This document shows positions 36,825 to 48,909 of a DNA stretch of 64,000 bases, piece by piece; the first letter of the stretch is position 1, and the number at the start of each line of letters is the position of its first letter. The notes beneath the pieces were generated by a model that saw only the letters and a program-made list of their open reading frames with translations, did not search any database and was not told the origin of the DNA. The DNA is taken from contig CAJNOL010000084.1 in assembly GCA_905250125.1 (NCBI GenBank), positions 104,576 to 168,575 on the forward strand, in the 5' to 3' direction. The stretch is from Rotaria sordida. Taxonomy: Eukaryota; Rotifera; Eurotatoria; Philodinida; Philodinidae. The position numbers were made by a program, and so were the translations under genes.

Positions 36825-37420
36825 ATAACTTGTGTGTGAAAATACGTACACATTAAAAAACACGTGAACACTTGCGTTTGTTAAATTTCGAACTTCAAAA
36901 GAAGAAATTTTCATCTGTTTTATCGAAAAGAAAATAATGTCGACGCAGCAATATTCATTTCAATCTTTCTCCCAAAAAAACGAAGAATTGCATCGCGTGT
37001 TTTTTGTAATGTGCTGAAAATGTTTAATAGGCACGTACACATAGGCACTGAAGGCCAAGAACGTTTTTATTATTAGCTTCTACTTGACCTAATTCAAGTT
37101 TTCAGTACAGTATTTCTTTATTTATAAGAACAGAATATTACTTCAAATCATTGACGACGCACAAGTCAACATTTAGTCATACAAAACTTGTTATTTCTTC
37201 AAAAATGTGTTTTTTTAACCTATTTCAATGAAAAATTAGTACTATTTGTGATTGATGGCAGCAAAGTTTTTTGATATATTTACAAGAATTTAAATTTGCT
37301 GCACAAATATATCAATCTAGTGAAATTAGAAATAATTGTTTGAGAATAGTTAAACTTAAATCTAGGATACATTCTGATCTACTGAGGAATTATGAGCTCG
37401 CTATCTATTGATACAGCAAC
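36825..37420 (+). mobile_element. Eroded, internally deleted relative of the hAT-like element
   Basis: Two blocks align in order and orientation with the interior of 12110-14681. Near 36930-37020, CATCTGTTTTATCG and AATAATGTCGACGCAGCAAT correspond to CATCTGCTGTGCT and AATAATGTCCAAGCAGCAAT at 12936-12980. Near 37140-37340, CTTCAAATCATTGACGACG, GGCAGCAAAG and CTGCACAAATATATCAATCT correspond to CTTGAAATCATGGCTGACC, then GATAGCGACAAA and CTGCACAAACCTATCAATTT at 13885-14060. About 850 bp of the interior are missing between the blocks. No terminal repeats were found. It lies about 570 bp upstream of the bHLH gene. Confidence 0.65.
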
Positions 37421-37744
37421 AATATCTCTCATTTATTTCTCATTTGTATATGAAGGATCAATTAAAACCACCTATTCACATTATGTGAAAAACAAGCGTT
37501 TCACATACGACACAGGACAGCTAAAAATCGAATATTTCAACATAGAGAAAGAGAAACAGTAAGAAAAAATATGAAATATATATGTATGCAATACATTTGC
37601 ACCCCGTTTGTTCGTCTTCCTACTCATCGATTATGTTTTGCTATTGTCTTTATTGTTGCTCTTAATTGTCTTTGTCAACCAATATATTATTTCTATCAAT
37701 ATCCAATGTATTTGATTTTCTAAAGAATATATCTGTCGAACGAT

Positions 37745-37750
37745 CACGTG
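37745..37750. promoter_or_regulatory. Canonical E-box CACGTG upstream of the bHLH-Orange gene
   Basis: Palindromic CACGTG 240 bp before the start codon. It is the preferred site of bHLH-Orange repressors such as Clockwork orange and of CLOCK-type activators, so autoregulation is plausible. Further copies lie at 34841, 35407, 36861 and 40297. Confidence 0.45.
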
Positions 37751-37989
37751 GTATATAGCATAGGCTTCTTTTCTTTTACATTGTTATTTGAAAAACAACA
37801 TTCAAGATAAAAAACAGCCAGTAAAAAAATGGAATGACAGTAAATATTCTGGCTTTTTTTTCTTCTTCTTTTAGTCAGTAGACTCTGATCAAGGTTACGG
37901 TGCTCTGTATTTTATCACTATTTTTTATGACACACATTTATATTTCTTAGTATTAGTTTTTACATACTTTTAGTTATTATTATTATAAT

Positions 37990-39300
37990 ATGGCTTTACA
38001 AAAACGTAGTGAAAATAAAAAAAGAATATCAGACGATTGTTTATCTGATACAATATCATCATCAACATTAGAAATTGTTCTTGATGATCAATCATTTAGT
38101 AATTCAGGTGATGAAGAATACATTGATCAAATCAGGTAGATTTATAATGATTTGTTTTTTTGTTTTTTATTTTAAATTATTATTTTCTTTAACAAAAAAA
38201 AGGCAATCAACAGTGGGTACTACTGGTAATGAAAGTTCTACATGTCGAAGGAAAAAATCAATACCATTAAGAGTTCGTTGTAATAAAATTTTAAAAAAAT
38301 CTCTATATGTTTTCGATTTTTTGTTTAAAAATAGGATCCAAAATCTCATCGATTAATTGAAAAACGTCGTCGAGATCGTATGAATGCTTGTCTTAATGAA
38401 CTATTACAATTAACACCTCATAAAAATCATGAAAGTCAACGACGTATTGAAAAAACTGAAATCATCGAATTGGCTATTGCTCATATGCGTCATTTAATAT
38501 TAACACTAGAACAAAATTGTAAAATAATATTTTATATATATACATATATATATGTCTTTTTATTTCTATTAGCTAAAAATACGGATACAAATCTTGATGC
38601 ATATCGAACCGGTTATCAAAATGGACTTTCTGATATATTTGAATTTATTAGTGAATATGCCGAAAGTGATCAACTCATTGAATTTGCACAATATTGTAAA
38701 GAAAAAGAAATTGATTTAAAAAGTCTAACCGGTTAGAATTGCAATTTGATAAAAGAAAACTATAGAATAGAATGAATTGATTTCTTTTTCTTTTTAAATA
38801 TTTTAGTTTTGCCAGATAGAAAACGACCGAAATATTTATCTTTATCTGATAAACGAATTAAATCACCAATATTATCGAAAGAACAATTCAACAAATCAAA
38901 TTTATCAAATAAAAACGATGAGAAATTATGTATTATATCTAATGTTGAGGAATATAAACATAGTGATTTACAATCTTCAATCGGACAACAACAACAACAA
39001 CAACAACAACAAACTTCAACTGAACAGTATGATTCTCCTGTTAAAGTACCAATATTTGTTCTACACCCATCTGGTACACATTATATTCCAATGTGTATTG
39101 ATGCATCGATTGTTTCACATGCATTTACTAAAAATTCCAATAGAGCTCATTCATCAACAACAGATCAAGCTCTATGTCATCCGGTATCAATTCCTGTAAA
39201 TTTTAACCCAATAACAGCTGCTTCAGATGCATATGAACTTGATATTCAAAATATAAATGTTATCGGTACTCGTCATCAAACGAGTGTAAGACCCAATTAA
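37990..39300 (+). CDS. cwo: Clockwork-orange-like bHLH-Orange transcription repressor
   Basis: Exons: 37990-38135, 38203-38272, 38335-38518, 38573-38731, 38807-39300; phases agree and give 350 residues. The bHLH (residues about 73-132) reads [17 protein letters not shown] in the basic region, with the Glu that selects CANNTG and Arg pattern for CACGTG, then [18 protein letters not shown] in helix 2. The RIEKTEIIE block and the DP-SHR lead-in match Drosophila Clockwork orange more closely than Hes or Hey. The Orange domain follows at about 143-180 ([20 protein letters not shown]). After it come a basic stretch, a poly-Gln run (247-255) encoded by pure CAA, and [16 protein letters not shown]. 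There is no terminal WRPW. Expected to act in the nucleus as an E-box repressor, in clock or developmental control. The donor after 38272 (GTTCGT) is weak. The 54-bp third intron is a multiple of three and open, so retention would be in frame. An acceptor TTTTAG lies 16 nt before the ATG. Confidence 0.85.
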
Positions 39301-41880
39301 CTAGACATATAAAAATTTTGTTTTTAATGTCAAGTTTTTTTTTTAATGCATTTAATTAGTATATGTTATTATCATTTGATTTCTCTAGTTTTTAATGCAT
39401 ATGATCTATCTCAACAGGAAAAAAACACGATGTGAGAGAAGAACAACATGTTATAGATAGATAGCAAAACAAAAAATAAATGTGACTGGTATTTATTTAA
39501 GTAGAAATATACACCTCAGACGTTTACCTATTTAATAGAACGCCATAGGATGTATTCATTGTGTAGGTTATTATGGATAGAATGATTGTTTCATGTTTGT
39601 CACACGAAATATGTATACAAGTGATCGACCTCTAGCTTTGATGATACATCCTTACAATACCTTTCTTTTTGTTTCTTTTTCTCATACCAAAAACAACAAC
39701 AACTTTTCAAACATGTTATTATTTCACTTGAAAGTAAAGTGTGTTCATGTGTTTGCGGTTGCTTTGATTGTTATGAATGATTATCGGTGCTTGATTTCAA
39801 AAAAACGTGTTTTTTTTGGAATACAAGTAAACTTGATTGAGGTATTATCAAGGAAAGGTATACCTTTTTTAACCTATGTCATTACATTGTTTTTTTCTTG
39901 TTTCTTTGTTAACTCAGGAAAAAATAAACATTCATTGTTTACCAATATATTTGTATATTAACTCTGAATATCTTCGAAGATTAATCAGAAATTTTTTTGC
40001 CTGTTTATTAAATATGCTTGCTATGCATTATATCTTTAAGAGACCTTACTGACCTACATAAAAGATAATCTTTCTATTATTATGTGCTGTCTTTGATTCT
40101 TAGATAAATTTCTTACAATCTACAAATAAAAAAAAAAATATATCGAAATCTTTTTCTAGTATTTTTCATCAATTGATATATCTTTAAAAGAAAATCTTAT
40201 CTAATATAAAATTCATTTCTGAAAAACCACATATATATAAAGAGTGTCTCATTTTCTATGATTAATATTTTCGTATTATTAGTAATTGCTCTCATACACG
40301 TGTCTTTATAGAGAAAACATACATTACAATGTACCCTTTAAAATTACTATAGATTGTTTACTCTAAAAGCATCTATCACATTTACAAACTTATTAGTCGT
40401 AATTATTCTAATCATTACAAATGAAATAATCGGCTGATTTCGAATTATCTTATGATTGATTGAATATTTACTATTATAAAATTAATATAATCACTGTCGT
40501 ATATTAGTTTTTTGTGGTTAAAAGGAGAGACTCCAATGCAAATTGAAAAAATCAGGTTTATTTTACTTTGACTTCTTAATAATTCTTCACTATTTTGGTA
40601 AACCATGCGGTTCTGATGTTATCTAGGGTATCATATCTTAATTAACATTTCACTAATTTCCGGCTTAATATTCGATTTATTTTCTACTCTAATGATTCTC
40701 AATACACAAAAAAGAAAAAGAAGAATTTCCATACAAATGTCAATATTAGTTATTTCCTAGAAATAATTCATTCCTTTTACATATAAATTACTAACGCATG
40801 ACACTAGTTATAGTGAGTTACAACAATAGATATCTAATTAATCATAAAACCATTCGAAAGTAATTTTTAAAATGTGAATTCATTGTTTAAGTCAAATATT
40901 GTTTTCATTATTTGTTTTTTATTGTTAATAATTAAAATATTATTGACTAAATTACTTCTACATATGACATAGATAAGAAAACAACATTTTGACGAATGTA
41001 TTTTCTCTATAAAGATAGTTCAATGAGAGCATTTATTTTATGAAACAATTCAAGATTTCTACATTATCTTTTATTTATAAATAACTATTTTATTAATATA
41101 TAATAGGTCTCTGCAAAATGTATTTAATATATGATTTATAAATTATGTATGATATTAAAGAAAAATTTATGATAGAATGACAAGACAAATGAAAGTAAAT
41201 AAATAATGCATATTTTCATTCTTTCTTTTTAATTAGCAATGACGAGAAAAAAAAACATGTAAAGAAACGTCAAAATATAGTTTCTTTATTATGATTAGTA
41301 TGAAAATTAATGAAATAGAATTCATCTGATTGTATAATTCAAAAATTTACTCAAATATATATAATAATAGCTTAGAAAGTTTTTTCTTCGGGATCGAAAT
41401 TATTGTCATCTATAACATTTATTCGATTAGTAATAAAACAAAGTCAATAGAATGAAATTGAGCAGAAATGCAACAAACCTAAAGTTTTGAAAGTTGTTAT
41501 TATTTGGTTTGGATTTGAGACTACAGTTGAATTTTATTTGGATTTGATCTTAAATGACTAAAATCTCAAAAAGGCTTTACTAAGATAAGGTGACATTAAC
41601 AACAATCTAATTTATTAGAAATGTATTTGGAATTTGGAGCCTAACATTTAGTTGTTTGAATTTTGTCTTGGGCAAAGCTCTGCATCGACGTTCGAAACTC
41701 AACATCGACGAAGTCACTTCATTAAAACAGTGAAGCAATTTTGCTCGTATATAGCAACAAGTTTATGCTTTATATATTAAGTAATCAGCAAAAATAGACT
41801 TCTTTATAGATTCATAAATAAGTTTCAAGAAAAAAATCAGAAAGAAATTTTCATTAACAAGTAGCACTAAAAGAAATATA
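39301..41880. other. Non-coding stretch
   Basis: AT-rich 3' flank of the bHLH gene with one CACGTG at 40297-40302. The 122-residue open frame 39593-39961 has no domain, splice partner or coding-like codon bias and is not called. Confidence 0.5.
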
Positions 41881-42532
41881 CAGTGACTTCAAAAATTGAT
41901 CATATAAATTTAATTTCAATCTTTTGCCGTAATCATAACTCACATAAACAATCAAAATAATGACTTGAATAGAGAAAAGTGTTTCCAACAAAGATTTGAA
42001 GGAAATAAAATCTTCACATTATTCTTATAACTCAAGATCTCTAGAAAATTTCAAGTTTAGCGTTTCAGCGACCAGAGCCCAAAAAAACGTTTGCTTTGAT
42101 TACATAGAGCAACTAATTCTCTACAAACTGACATATCTCCGAGCTCTTCACGATATTTTTTCAATGACATTAAAAAATGCGCAAAAAAGAGTTTCTTCAT
42201 CATTGTGTAAGAGAAAACTAGACAAATAGAATTTTTGAGCTTTTCTTAAAATTTATGCAATTCAGTCAAAACATATTGCGGAGAGCTCAGAGATGTATCA
42301 TTTTGTAGAGAATTAGTCACACTGTCACCCTGTGTAACTAAAAGAAGCTTTTTATTTTAGGTTTCTGGATGCTGAAAAGCTAGATAGGAATACTATGAAG
42401 ATTTCATTTCCCTCAAATCATTGTTGGAAATAATTTTCTCTATTCAAGTCACTATTTTGATTCTTTATACGATTTACTATTATGGAACAAAAATCGAAAT
42501 TAAATTCATATGATTAATTTATGAAGTCACTG
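41881..42532. mobile_element. Tc1/mariner-ended foldback element (MITE), 652 bp
   Basis: Ends CAGTGACTTCA...TGAAGTCACTG are flanked on both sides by TA, the duplicated target of Tc1/mariner elements. The inverted repeat is not just terminal: arms of about 310 nt (41881-42190 and 42225-42532) pair with moderate divergence almost to the centre, e.g. TGACTTGAATAGAGAAAA and AACTAATTCTCTACAAA are each found complemented in the other arm. There is no transposase. The transcript would fold into one long hairpin. Confidence 0.85.
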
Positions 42533-42607
42533 TATATACCAGTCGAAAAAACTTGACTCCGCAAGATTCTAGTCTTGAACAAAAATAATATAAATAGTTT
42601 GTGTTTT

Positions 42608-42702
42608 AATAACGAACAACAAATTGCAAATTATTTATATCGATTTAATCCAAAATTGAATTCATTTTCCAAATCCAAATCTATTCTAGATTTGTAGCAT
42701 CC
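42608..42702 (+). pseudogene. Short coding relic, copy 2
   Basis: Matches the relic at 30949-31042 at nucleotide and protein level: QQIANYLYRFNPKLNSFS and KSKSILDL against QTANYLYQFDPKVKVFS and RKSILDL, then a TAG. Conservation of the frame suggests a protein-coding origin. Confidence 0.45.
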
Positions 42703-43369
42703 TAAAATTGAGCAATAAGTACGGAATGATTCAAGCTGGAAGATATAATTCACTAATTCATTTTTCTTTTTTCATACATTAGAAATGACTTATTCGAAAG
42801 TATTATGGATGGATGATTAAAATAATAAAAGAGCGATTGTCTTTAACCTTTAAATTAATTTTCATCAAGAATATGATTAAACATAGTCAACCATTATTAA
42901 TTTAAAATTCTCAAAAATTGTATAATTTTATGTTGATTGATCGTTTATAGACTTACGAATTTCATTCAATTGTTTCTCTGAAATTTTAGAAGATCGTAAA
43001 AAATGCTGTACTTTCTTATTCATGATACTCGCACAGATTCTCATAGGCTTTCAATAAACATTTTCATCGAGTTAAAACAAACCTTGATTCTTTTTTTCTT
43101 TTTATTAATCGAAAATATTCATTTTCATTCTATATGATGGTTGTCATTATTATTGAAACAGTTTCGTTTTAGAAAAAAAACTCGTTGATCGATTACTTGT
43201 TTTTTTTCCAATGACATTTTCAATGTTAAGAAAATTAAAAAAAACTGCAAGTTTACCTTCTAAACTCGATCATATTTTTTTTTATTTTGTAGAGAATTGT
43301 TTGCTCTATCATTCTGAATTATTCCAACAGAATTTCAGAAGATAAAAAACTTGAATTTGAATTTTTCAG
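42703..43369. other. Non-coding stretch
   Basis: AT-rich sequence between repeat elements. No feature was recognised. Confidence 0.45.
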
Positions 43370-43532
43370 AGATTCTATCCTTTGAAAATTAGCATCATTT
43401 TTATCTTAGAAAATTCTTGTTGACAATAAAATTCTCTACATAAATCACTATTTAGATTCTTATGAGCGTTTACAGCAATGAAAAAGAAATTGAAAATAAA
43501 CCTTGTCAAATAAATATGAGGGCCACTGTATA
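43370..43532. mobile_element. Solo end related to the Tc1/mariner-ended foldback
   Basis: Ends GGGCCACTG followed by TATA at 43533. The upstream 150 bp resemble the right arm of 41881-42532: ATAAATCACTATTTAGATTCTTA against TCAAGTCACTATTTTGATTCTTTA, and AAAGAAATTGAAAATAAA against AAATCGAAATTAAATTC. The matching left end was not found, so this is a truncated copy or a diverged relative. Confidence 0.55.
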
Positions 43533-43889
43533 ATGAAAAGAAAAATTAAATTGTTTGTTTTTTTACTTCTTCACAAATTACATTTTTACGGTTTTACCAC
43601 ATTGAATTGGTGATTGTAAACCTTGATAATTAAGTACAAATGCATTACGACGTGTAATTGTGAATTGCATGTTACTTATTATTCATTTTTCGTATTCAAT
43701 ATGCGTGTCTTAATAATGATCATTGACATATCATTTGGTTTAAGCCAGATTATTGTATCGACTCTGTTCAACCAATAACCATTCGAGAATGAATTTGATA
43801 CGTTTTTTACTTTAGATACAATCTTCACCCACACTCACGATGAAACTGTCCGAACTGATACTCGTCGTTTGACCTCATACTGACTTTAT

Positions 43890-44390
43890 AAGGAAGTCTC
43901 GTTAAGGCTAGAGAAATCCTAAAATGATTCGTACTCATAAGTCCCTAGTACCGAGTTATGACCGGTTTTACAGAATTTTCGATCAAACTTTAGATATCTA
44001 CCGAAAAATGCAATTATAGAGTTTCAATTTGAAATTTTACCTATAGACAGGTCGAATGACTAATAGAATATTCTGAAAGTTTCAGCCGAAATGAATGTTC
44101 CTTTGTCGAGATATTGAATTTCAAAAATAAAAATCGAGTTTACTTGAAAATTCAATAACTCGATAAAAGATCATTCTTTTCGGCTGACACTTTCAGGATA
44201 TTCTATTAATCATTCAACCTGTTTATAGATGGAATTTCAGATTGAAATACAGTTATTTAATTTTTTGTAAATACCTAAAGTTGAATTGAAAATTCAATAA
44301 AGACGATCATACCTCGGCTTCAAGAACCTATGGGCGTGGACCTTTTTGGGGTCTTTCTAGTCTTACCAAAACTTCATTATGAACCTAATA
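43890..44390. repeat. Foldback repeat, family A, second copy
   Basis: Left arm about 43890-44130 and right arm about 44140-44390 are near-complementary for roughly 240 nt with almost no loop: AATAGAATATTCTGAAAGTTT on the left faces the complement of CTTTCAGGATATTCTATTA on the right, and CGAGATATTGAATTTC faces GAAAATTCAATAACTCG. The order of motifs (TTATGACCGGTTTTAC, AAATTTTACCTATAG, GGTCGAATGA, GAGATATTGAATTTC) parallels TTATAGCCATTTTAC, AAATTCTGCTCATTG, GGTCAACTTC, GAGATATTAAATTCTC in 11515-12109. Confidence 0.8.
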
Positions 44391-44728
44391 TGAGCTCAAA
44401 CTGCAGATATTAGTTCGATTATTTCTATTGTCACTGCGGTGAGTAAATGTATTTAAAGTACAAAAATATCAATCAATCTTTTATTTTGATGAATTATGGT
44501 CGAACTGAAATGGAATCGAAATGAGAAATAATCCGAAACAGATTCAAGTGAGAAATCGTCGAATAAAATCGAATTGTTTCGATACATTTGATATATATAT
44601 ATACCATTACAAAAGAAAGATAAGAATCATATTTAAATAACAAGATGTGTCTGTTATAAAACAAAAAGAAAAAATTATGTACAAGCGCATTTTTATTACT
44701 TTATTATCAACTATCGTTCATTTTAATA
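44391..44728. other. Non-coding stretch
   Basis: AT-rich spacer between the foldback and a small open frame. An (AT)n run lies at about 44590. Nothing else was recognised. Confidence 0.45.
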
Positions 44729-44914
44729 ATGTTCAATAAAAATCAATGCAATTCTCTTTCATCTAATGAAAAAAATCGATCATCGATAATTCTTAATTGG
44801 TTTAATCAAATCTTTTTAAGATTTATTCGTCAATGTTGTATAATTCTACCAGATGAAAATGATTCTTTATCATTTCCTCAATCGAATATTATTAATATTC
44901 AATCAATAAAATGA
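44729..44914 (+). CDS. Possible 61-residue small protein
   Basis: The frame has the A/T-ending, Asn/Ser/Ile-rich coding look of the real exons nearby. The middle is an amphipathic or weakly hydrophobic stretch, IILNWFNQIFLRFIRQCCII, with an adjacent Cys pair that could be acylated, followed by an acidic turn (PDENDSLSFPQ). No signal peptide, no known family and no neighbouring exon was found. It may be a membrane-associated micropeptide or chance; treat as unproven. Confidence 0.3.
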   Translation: MFNKNQCNSLSSNEKNRSSIILNWFNQIFLRFIRQCCIILPDENDSLSFPQSNIINIQSIK

Positions 44915-46765
44915 ACTTGATTGGTGTAGAAGATGTTTGTTCTTAGAGAAAAAAAAAGAAAAAAGAAATAATCATCAACTATTCTATTTGACTTTCATGG
45001 AAAAGACATGCAACAGATGGACAATACTACTATCTGTACATCTTTTTCTTTTTTTTGTCGACAGACATATTAAAAAAGAATTCATTTGTACGACAGAATA
45101 TATGATGTAGTAATAGTTACATGAGGAGAAAAAAAATGGGGAAGGATAAATGTGTCCATAATTGAGAGATATTTCATTGGTACACATAATGAATTAATTG
45201 AATTTTTTTTGCGAACGAAAATTTCCAATGAAATTGATAAAATGGCACCTATCCGCTAGTTCAGTGTCAATATGTGTAATTAAAAAAATATGCCACTGAT
45301 CCTATTTAGAACACATAATTCTCTCTATATATATATCCATTGAAATAATACCTTTTACATAATTATTGGCGACAAAAATTAGTTAAGCCTTTCGTCTCAT
45401 TTCGTTGGTAAGTGATCCCTATGTTCTATCTTTTTGTCTCATCGTTCATAATCGAACAAATATAAAATTTAGTCCGTCCCGTCATCATCTAGTTATTTCC
45501 TATTCACTTAGATCATCATTTGATGTGTGAGGCAACATCTTGCTTTATCGCTCTTACTACACTATACATAATGTTCGATTTCAATTGAGATGTCAAGTCT
45601 TCTCTTCTGTTCGTTTTTTTTTTCAATTTATATGCATTTCTTCTTTTGTTCATAAATATATATATGTATGTATATATGCATGTATGTACTCTTTGTGTGT
45701 ATGTAAGAGTGTGCATGTGTGCGAGTATGTAATGATGACATGTTGATGATGGTGATTTTCGTTGTATGATTGAAGTGGATGAGAGGGTCATCAGACCAAT
45801 AGTCACCTGTAATAGAACGGACATTTTATATTGTTTCATAAAGCGGAAGATTTTTAGGTAGGGTAGATAAACGCGCATCACATAAAATACAATTGAAATT
45901 ACTGATGATGATAAGAATAAAAGGAGATGTATAGGCACATTGTCTGACATCACATCTGGTGAGTAGGAAGGAGAGAATGTGTGTGTGTATGATGTAAAGG
46001 ATGAGAATTCGACCAATTCATCATTATTAATAGAGAGAAAAAAGACAAAGTGTAACACTTTTCAATCTGTTGAGAAGCAAAGGTGAATTCGTAAGAATCA
46101 TTAATCTTAATAATAATTCATATAATGAAGAAGACCAAATCTGTTTTACTTGAAAATTTAGCATATTTATAAGAGTAGAGAATTGATTGACTAGTATTGT
46201 AAGATTTCTCTTTCTCATTTTCTTGTTAAATATATTTTATTGAATTTTCCATTTGATGCTCTCGTTCACATACTAGAACGTGGTTTGAATCGTAAGAATA
46301 CTATCGCCATCGGCGATCTCTAATGTTGAATCGATGTCGTACGTACAAGGTCAGTAAGATGAAGCCGGAAAAAAATGAATTCTTTTTTTTTTTTCCCTTC
46401 ACTCGCGAAACCAAGTCAAGGCAAACTGTTTCATGTCATTGACTGTCTTTTCATTTTTTTTTTCATATGTATATTGTACAATTCTATTCAGTATCTCAAT
46501 TAAGATGACCAATGTCTTAAGTTTCAATGATGAAAAGGAAACGTGTGACACAATAGTAGATCTGAGCTGTTTATTCTTTAAGAACGTGTGGATTGATCAT
46601 CAAGTGTGACTAAAGAGCATACGCTCGTTAGATTTTCTTGATACCGACCTTTTTTTTTTTTCTTCTTTTTTGCTCTTTCATTTTGTGTGAAGTGTACTTT
46701 AATTTTGTTTCTGCTTCTTCATCTTCCGCAAAGAAAAAAATCAATCGTTCTTGTCCTATTTAAAA
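44915..46765. other. Non-coding 5' flank of the KIF26-like gene
   Basis: AT-rich sequence with TATG/GTGT-type simple repeats at about 45655-45730. The overlapping open frames at 45516-46058 (minus) and 45540-45746 (plus) derive from these repeats. Pyrimidine tracts lie near 46640-46670. Confidence 0.5.
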
Positions 46766-48877
46766 ATGAACTCGCTACAATCATTGATCATTAATACGCG
46801 AAATAATAACAAACGAGCATCACTTGCAATGCCTGTTCAATCAAATAGGTAAGCAAAAGTTCGTAATTGTGATGTTCATCTTTGCCAATCATTTGACAGA
46901 TTCTCTTTTAAAAGCGACAAAAAAAAAAGAAAAAATTCTTCTCTGATTTCATATAATATGTAAATTGTCTAAAGATCCAATATCTTTAAAAGTAAATATA
47001 GGACACGAAAAAAAAAAGCACCCTATTGCCTTTATTTTAGTTTTATCAAATCATTCCCTATTGTCAATGATTATTTTGTCAAATTTTATACATCAAATCA
47101 TTGTTCAATGTTCGATGAACATTTAAACTGTATCAATCGTCAATATCATAGAAGAAAAGATGATCATCAAGTAACTATATACATATCTTCAATTCATTTT
47201 GCTACGTATAGAAAAAAAAAAAGAAAAGATAAAAAGAAAAGACAATTTGATATGTCTAAAAGCAAAAATTGTCGGTTTTTTCTCTTCCCACAATAGTTAT
47301 TAGATGTCTTTTTTTTTTCTTCTTCTTCTTCTTCTTCTATAACCTTGCACACTCAAATATTTGTCTCGTCTACTCTTATTGCATGAGTTGTTATTACAGT
47401 ATCGTCGTCCTTTGGTCGTTAACAACACTTCATCGAATTTTCGATCCACTATTCTCACCAACAATTATCATCACTATATGAAACGTTATCAACATCATAT
47501 ATCAAAGTAAGAAACTACTCTGTTTTTTAGTAAAATACAATGCAATATATTCTGTATATCATATATATATACATATATCTTCTTCGAAAATGTTCATTTT
47601 TGTTAATAACTAAATTTTGTTTGTATGATCGGTCAAACTTAAATGATCATATACATATGTACATTGACATACAGACACAAAGAGAAGAGTTACTGTCTTA
47701 TCTATTGAATAGTAAATAATGAATATTGTTTAGTATCTTGATATGTAGAAGACAAAAAGATTGAACATGTAATAATGTGCAAGGTCAGCTGTTCTCTCTT
47801 AGACGATGAATGAGCAGACATCGATTATGAGATTGTATTCTTTTTGCTTTTAACTTTACCGCCGTCAATTCTAGATCATTCCGAAATATTCTTGTCATTA
47901 ACACTTCTCACAGTATGTATATGTCTAGTCTTAAACTTCTCACTATATGAAGTCAAAAATAAGGCGGAGTGGATAAATTTATTGAATTAATCCATTTAAT
48001 TTGAGTAACTTATCTCCATACGTGAAAGGTCATTCACATTAAGTGTTCATAGATAGATCATGATTATCATTCGTCTAGTGTGTCTCGCTTTACATATTAC
48101 GTACTCCATTTATGCTTCTAAGCTTTTCTTCTTTTTTTCTGTTGTTTTTTAACGAATGTACGTGTCAATTAATGAAGCGGTTAATAAAAAGATTTGATCA
48201 GGGCAAAAAATAGAGAAGATTTACTACTAAGTGTCTATGTGTTCTATTGATGCATCCGTTAGTTAGTATCTTTGTCGCCTGTGTGAAGGACGTATCGTGA
48301 TCTTAATTTACATCATCATTCATTATCGATAATAAAAAAAAAAATGCGGAAATCATAATCATCTTCATTCACAATAAACGGTAGTTAAAAGCAATTCCAT
48401 CGTGTATTTGTTCTACTGACCATCATCACCCACCCTATAATAAATCGTTGTTCTTTCATTCTTATTCTCTTTATTCAATAAGTAAGTAGACAATAGCGAA
48501 AGCGAGAGAGAGAGAAAATATAATCATGTATGCACTTATTAGTTAGGCGTTGGGTACTTTGTGTGACACCTCTCTCTTTCTCTGTCTTGTGTATACTCAT
48601 TCTTTTTTTTTTCTTTTTCTCTTGGTTAAATCAAAAGATGGTTTTCAAGCCGGATATATGTGCTGTACTCACCCAACTACTTTTGCCTGATTACATCATT
48701 TTCATTGACTGACTACGTACTACATACTGGATCTTTTATTGACTTTAAGGTCGATTATAGAAGAAAAAACGTTCTATTCTAAAAGAGACGTATGCTTCCT
48801 TTTACTTTTCCTAACTGATTTATTTTACTTCTGTTTATTCGACATCTTTACATTATCAAGGTTGGAAAAAATTTCTG

Positions 48878-48909
<32 letters not shown>

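Noticed and set aside
39593..39961. 122-residue plus-strand frame
   Set aside because: AT-rich non-coding composition, no domain, codon pattern unlike the flanking exons.
45516..46058. 180-residue minus-strand frame
   Set aside because: Spans TATG/GTGT simple repeats and has no domain or splice evidence.
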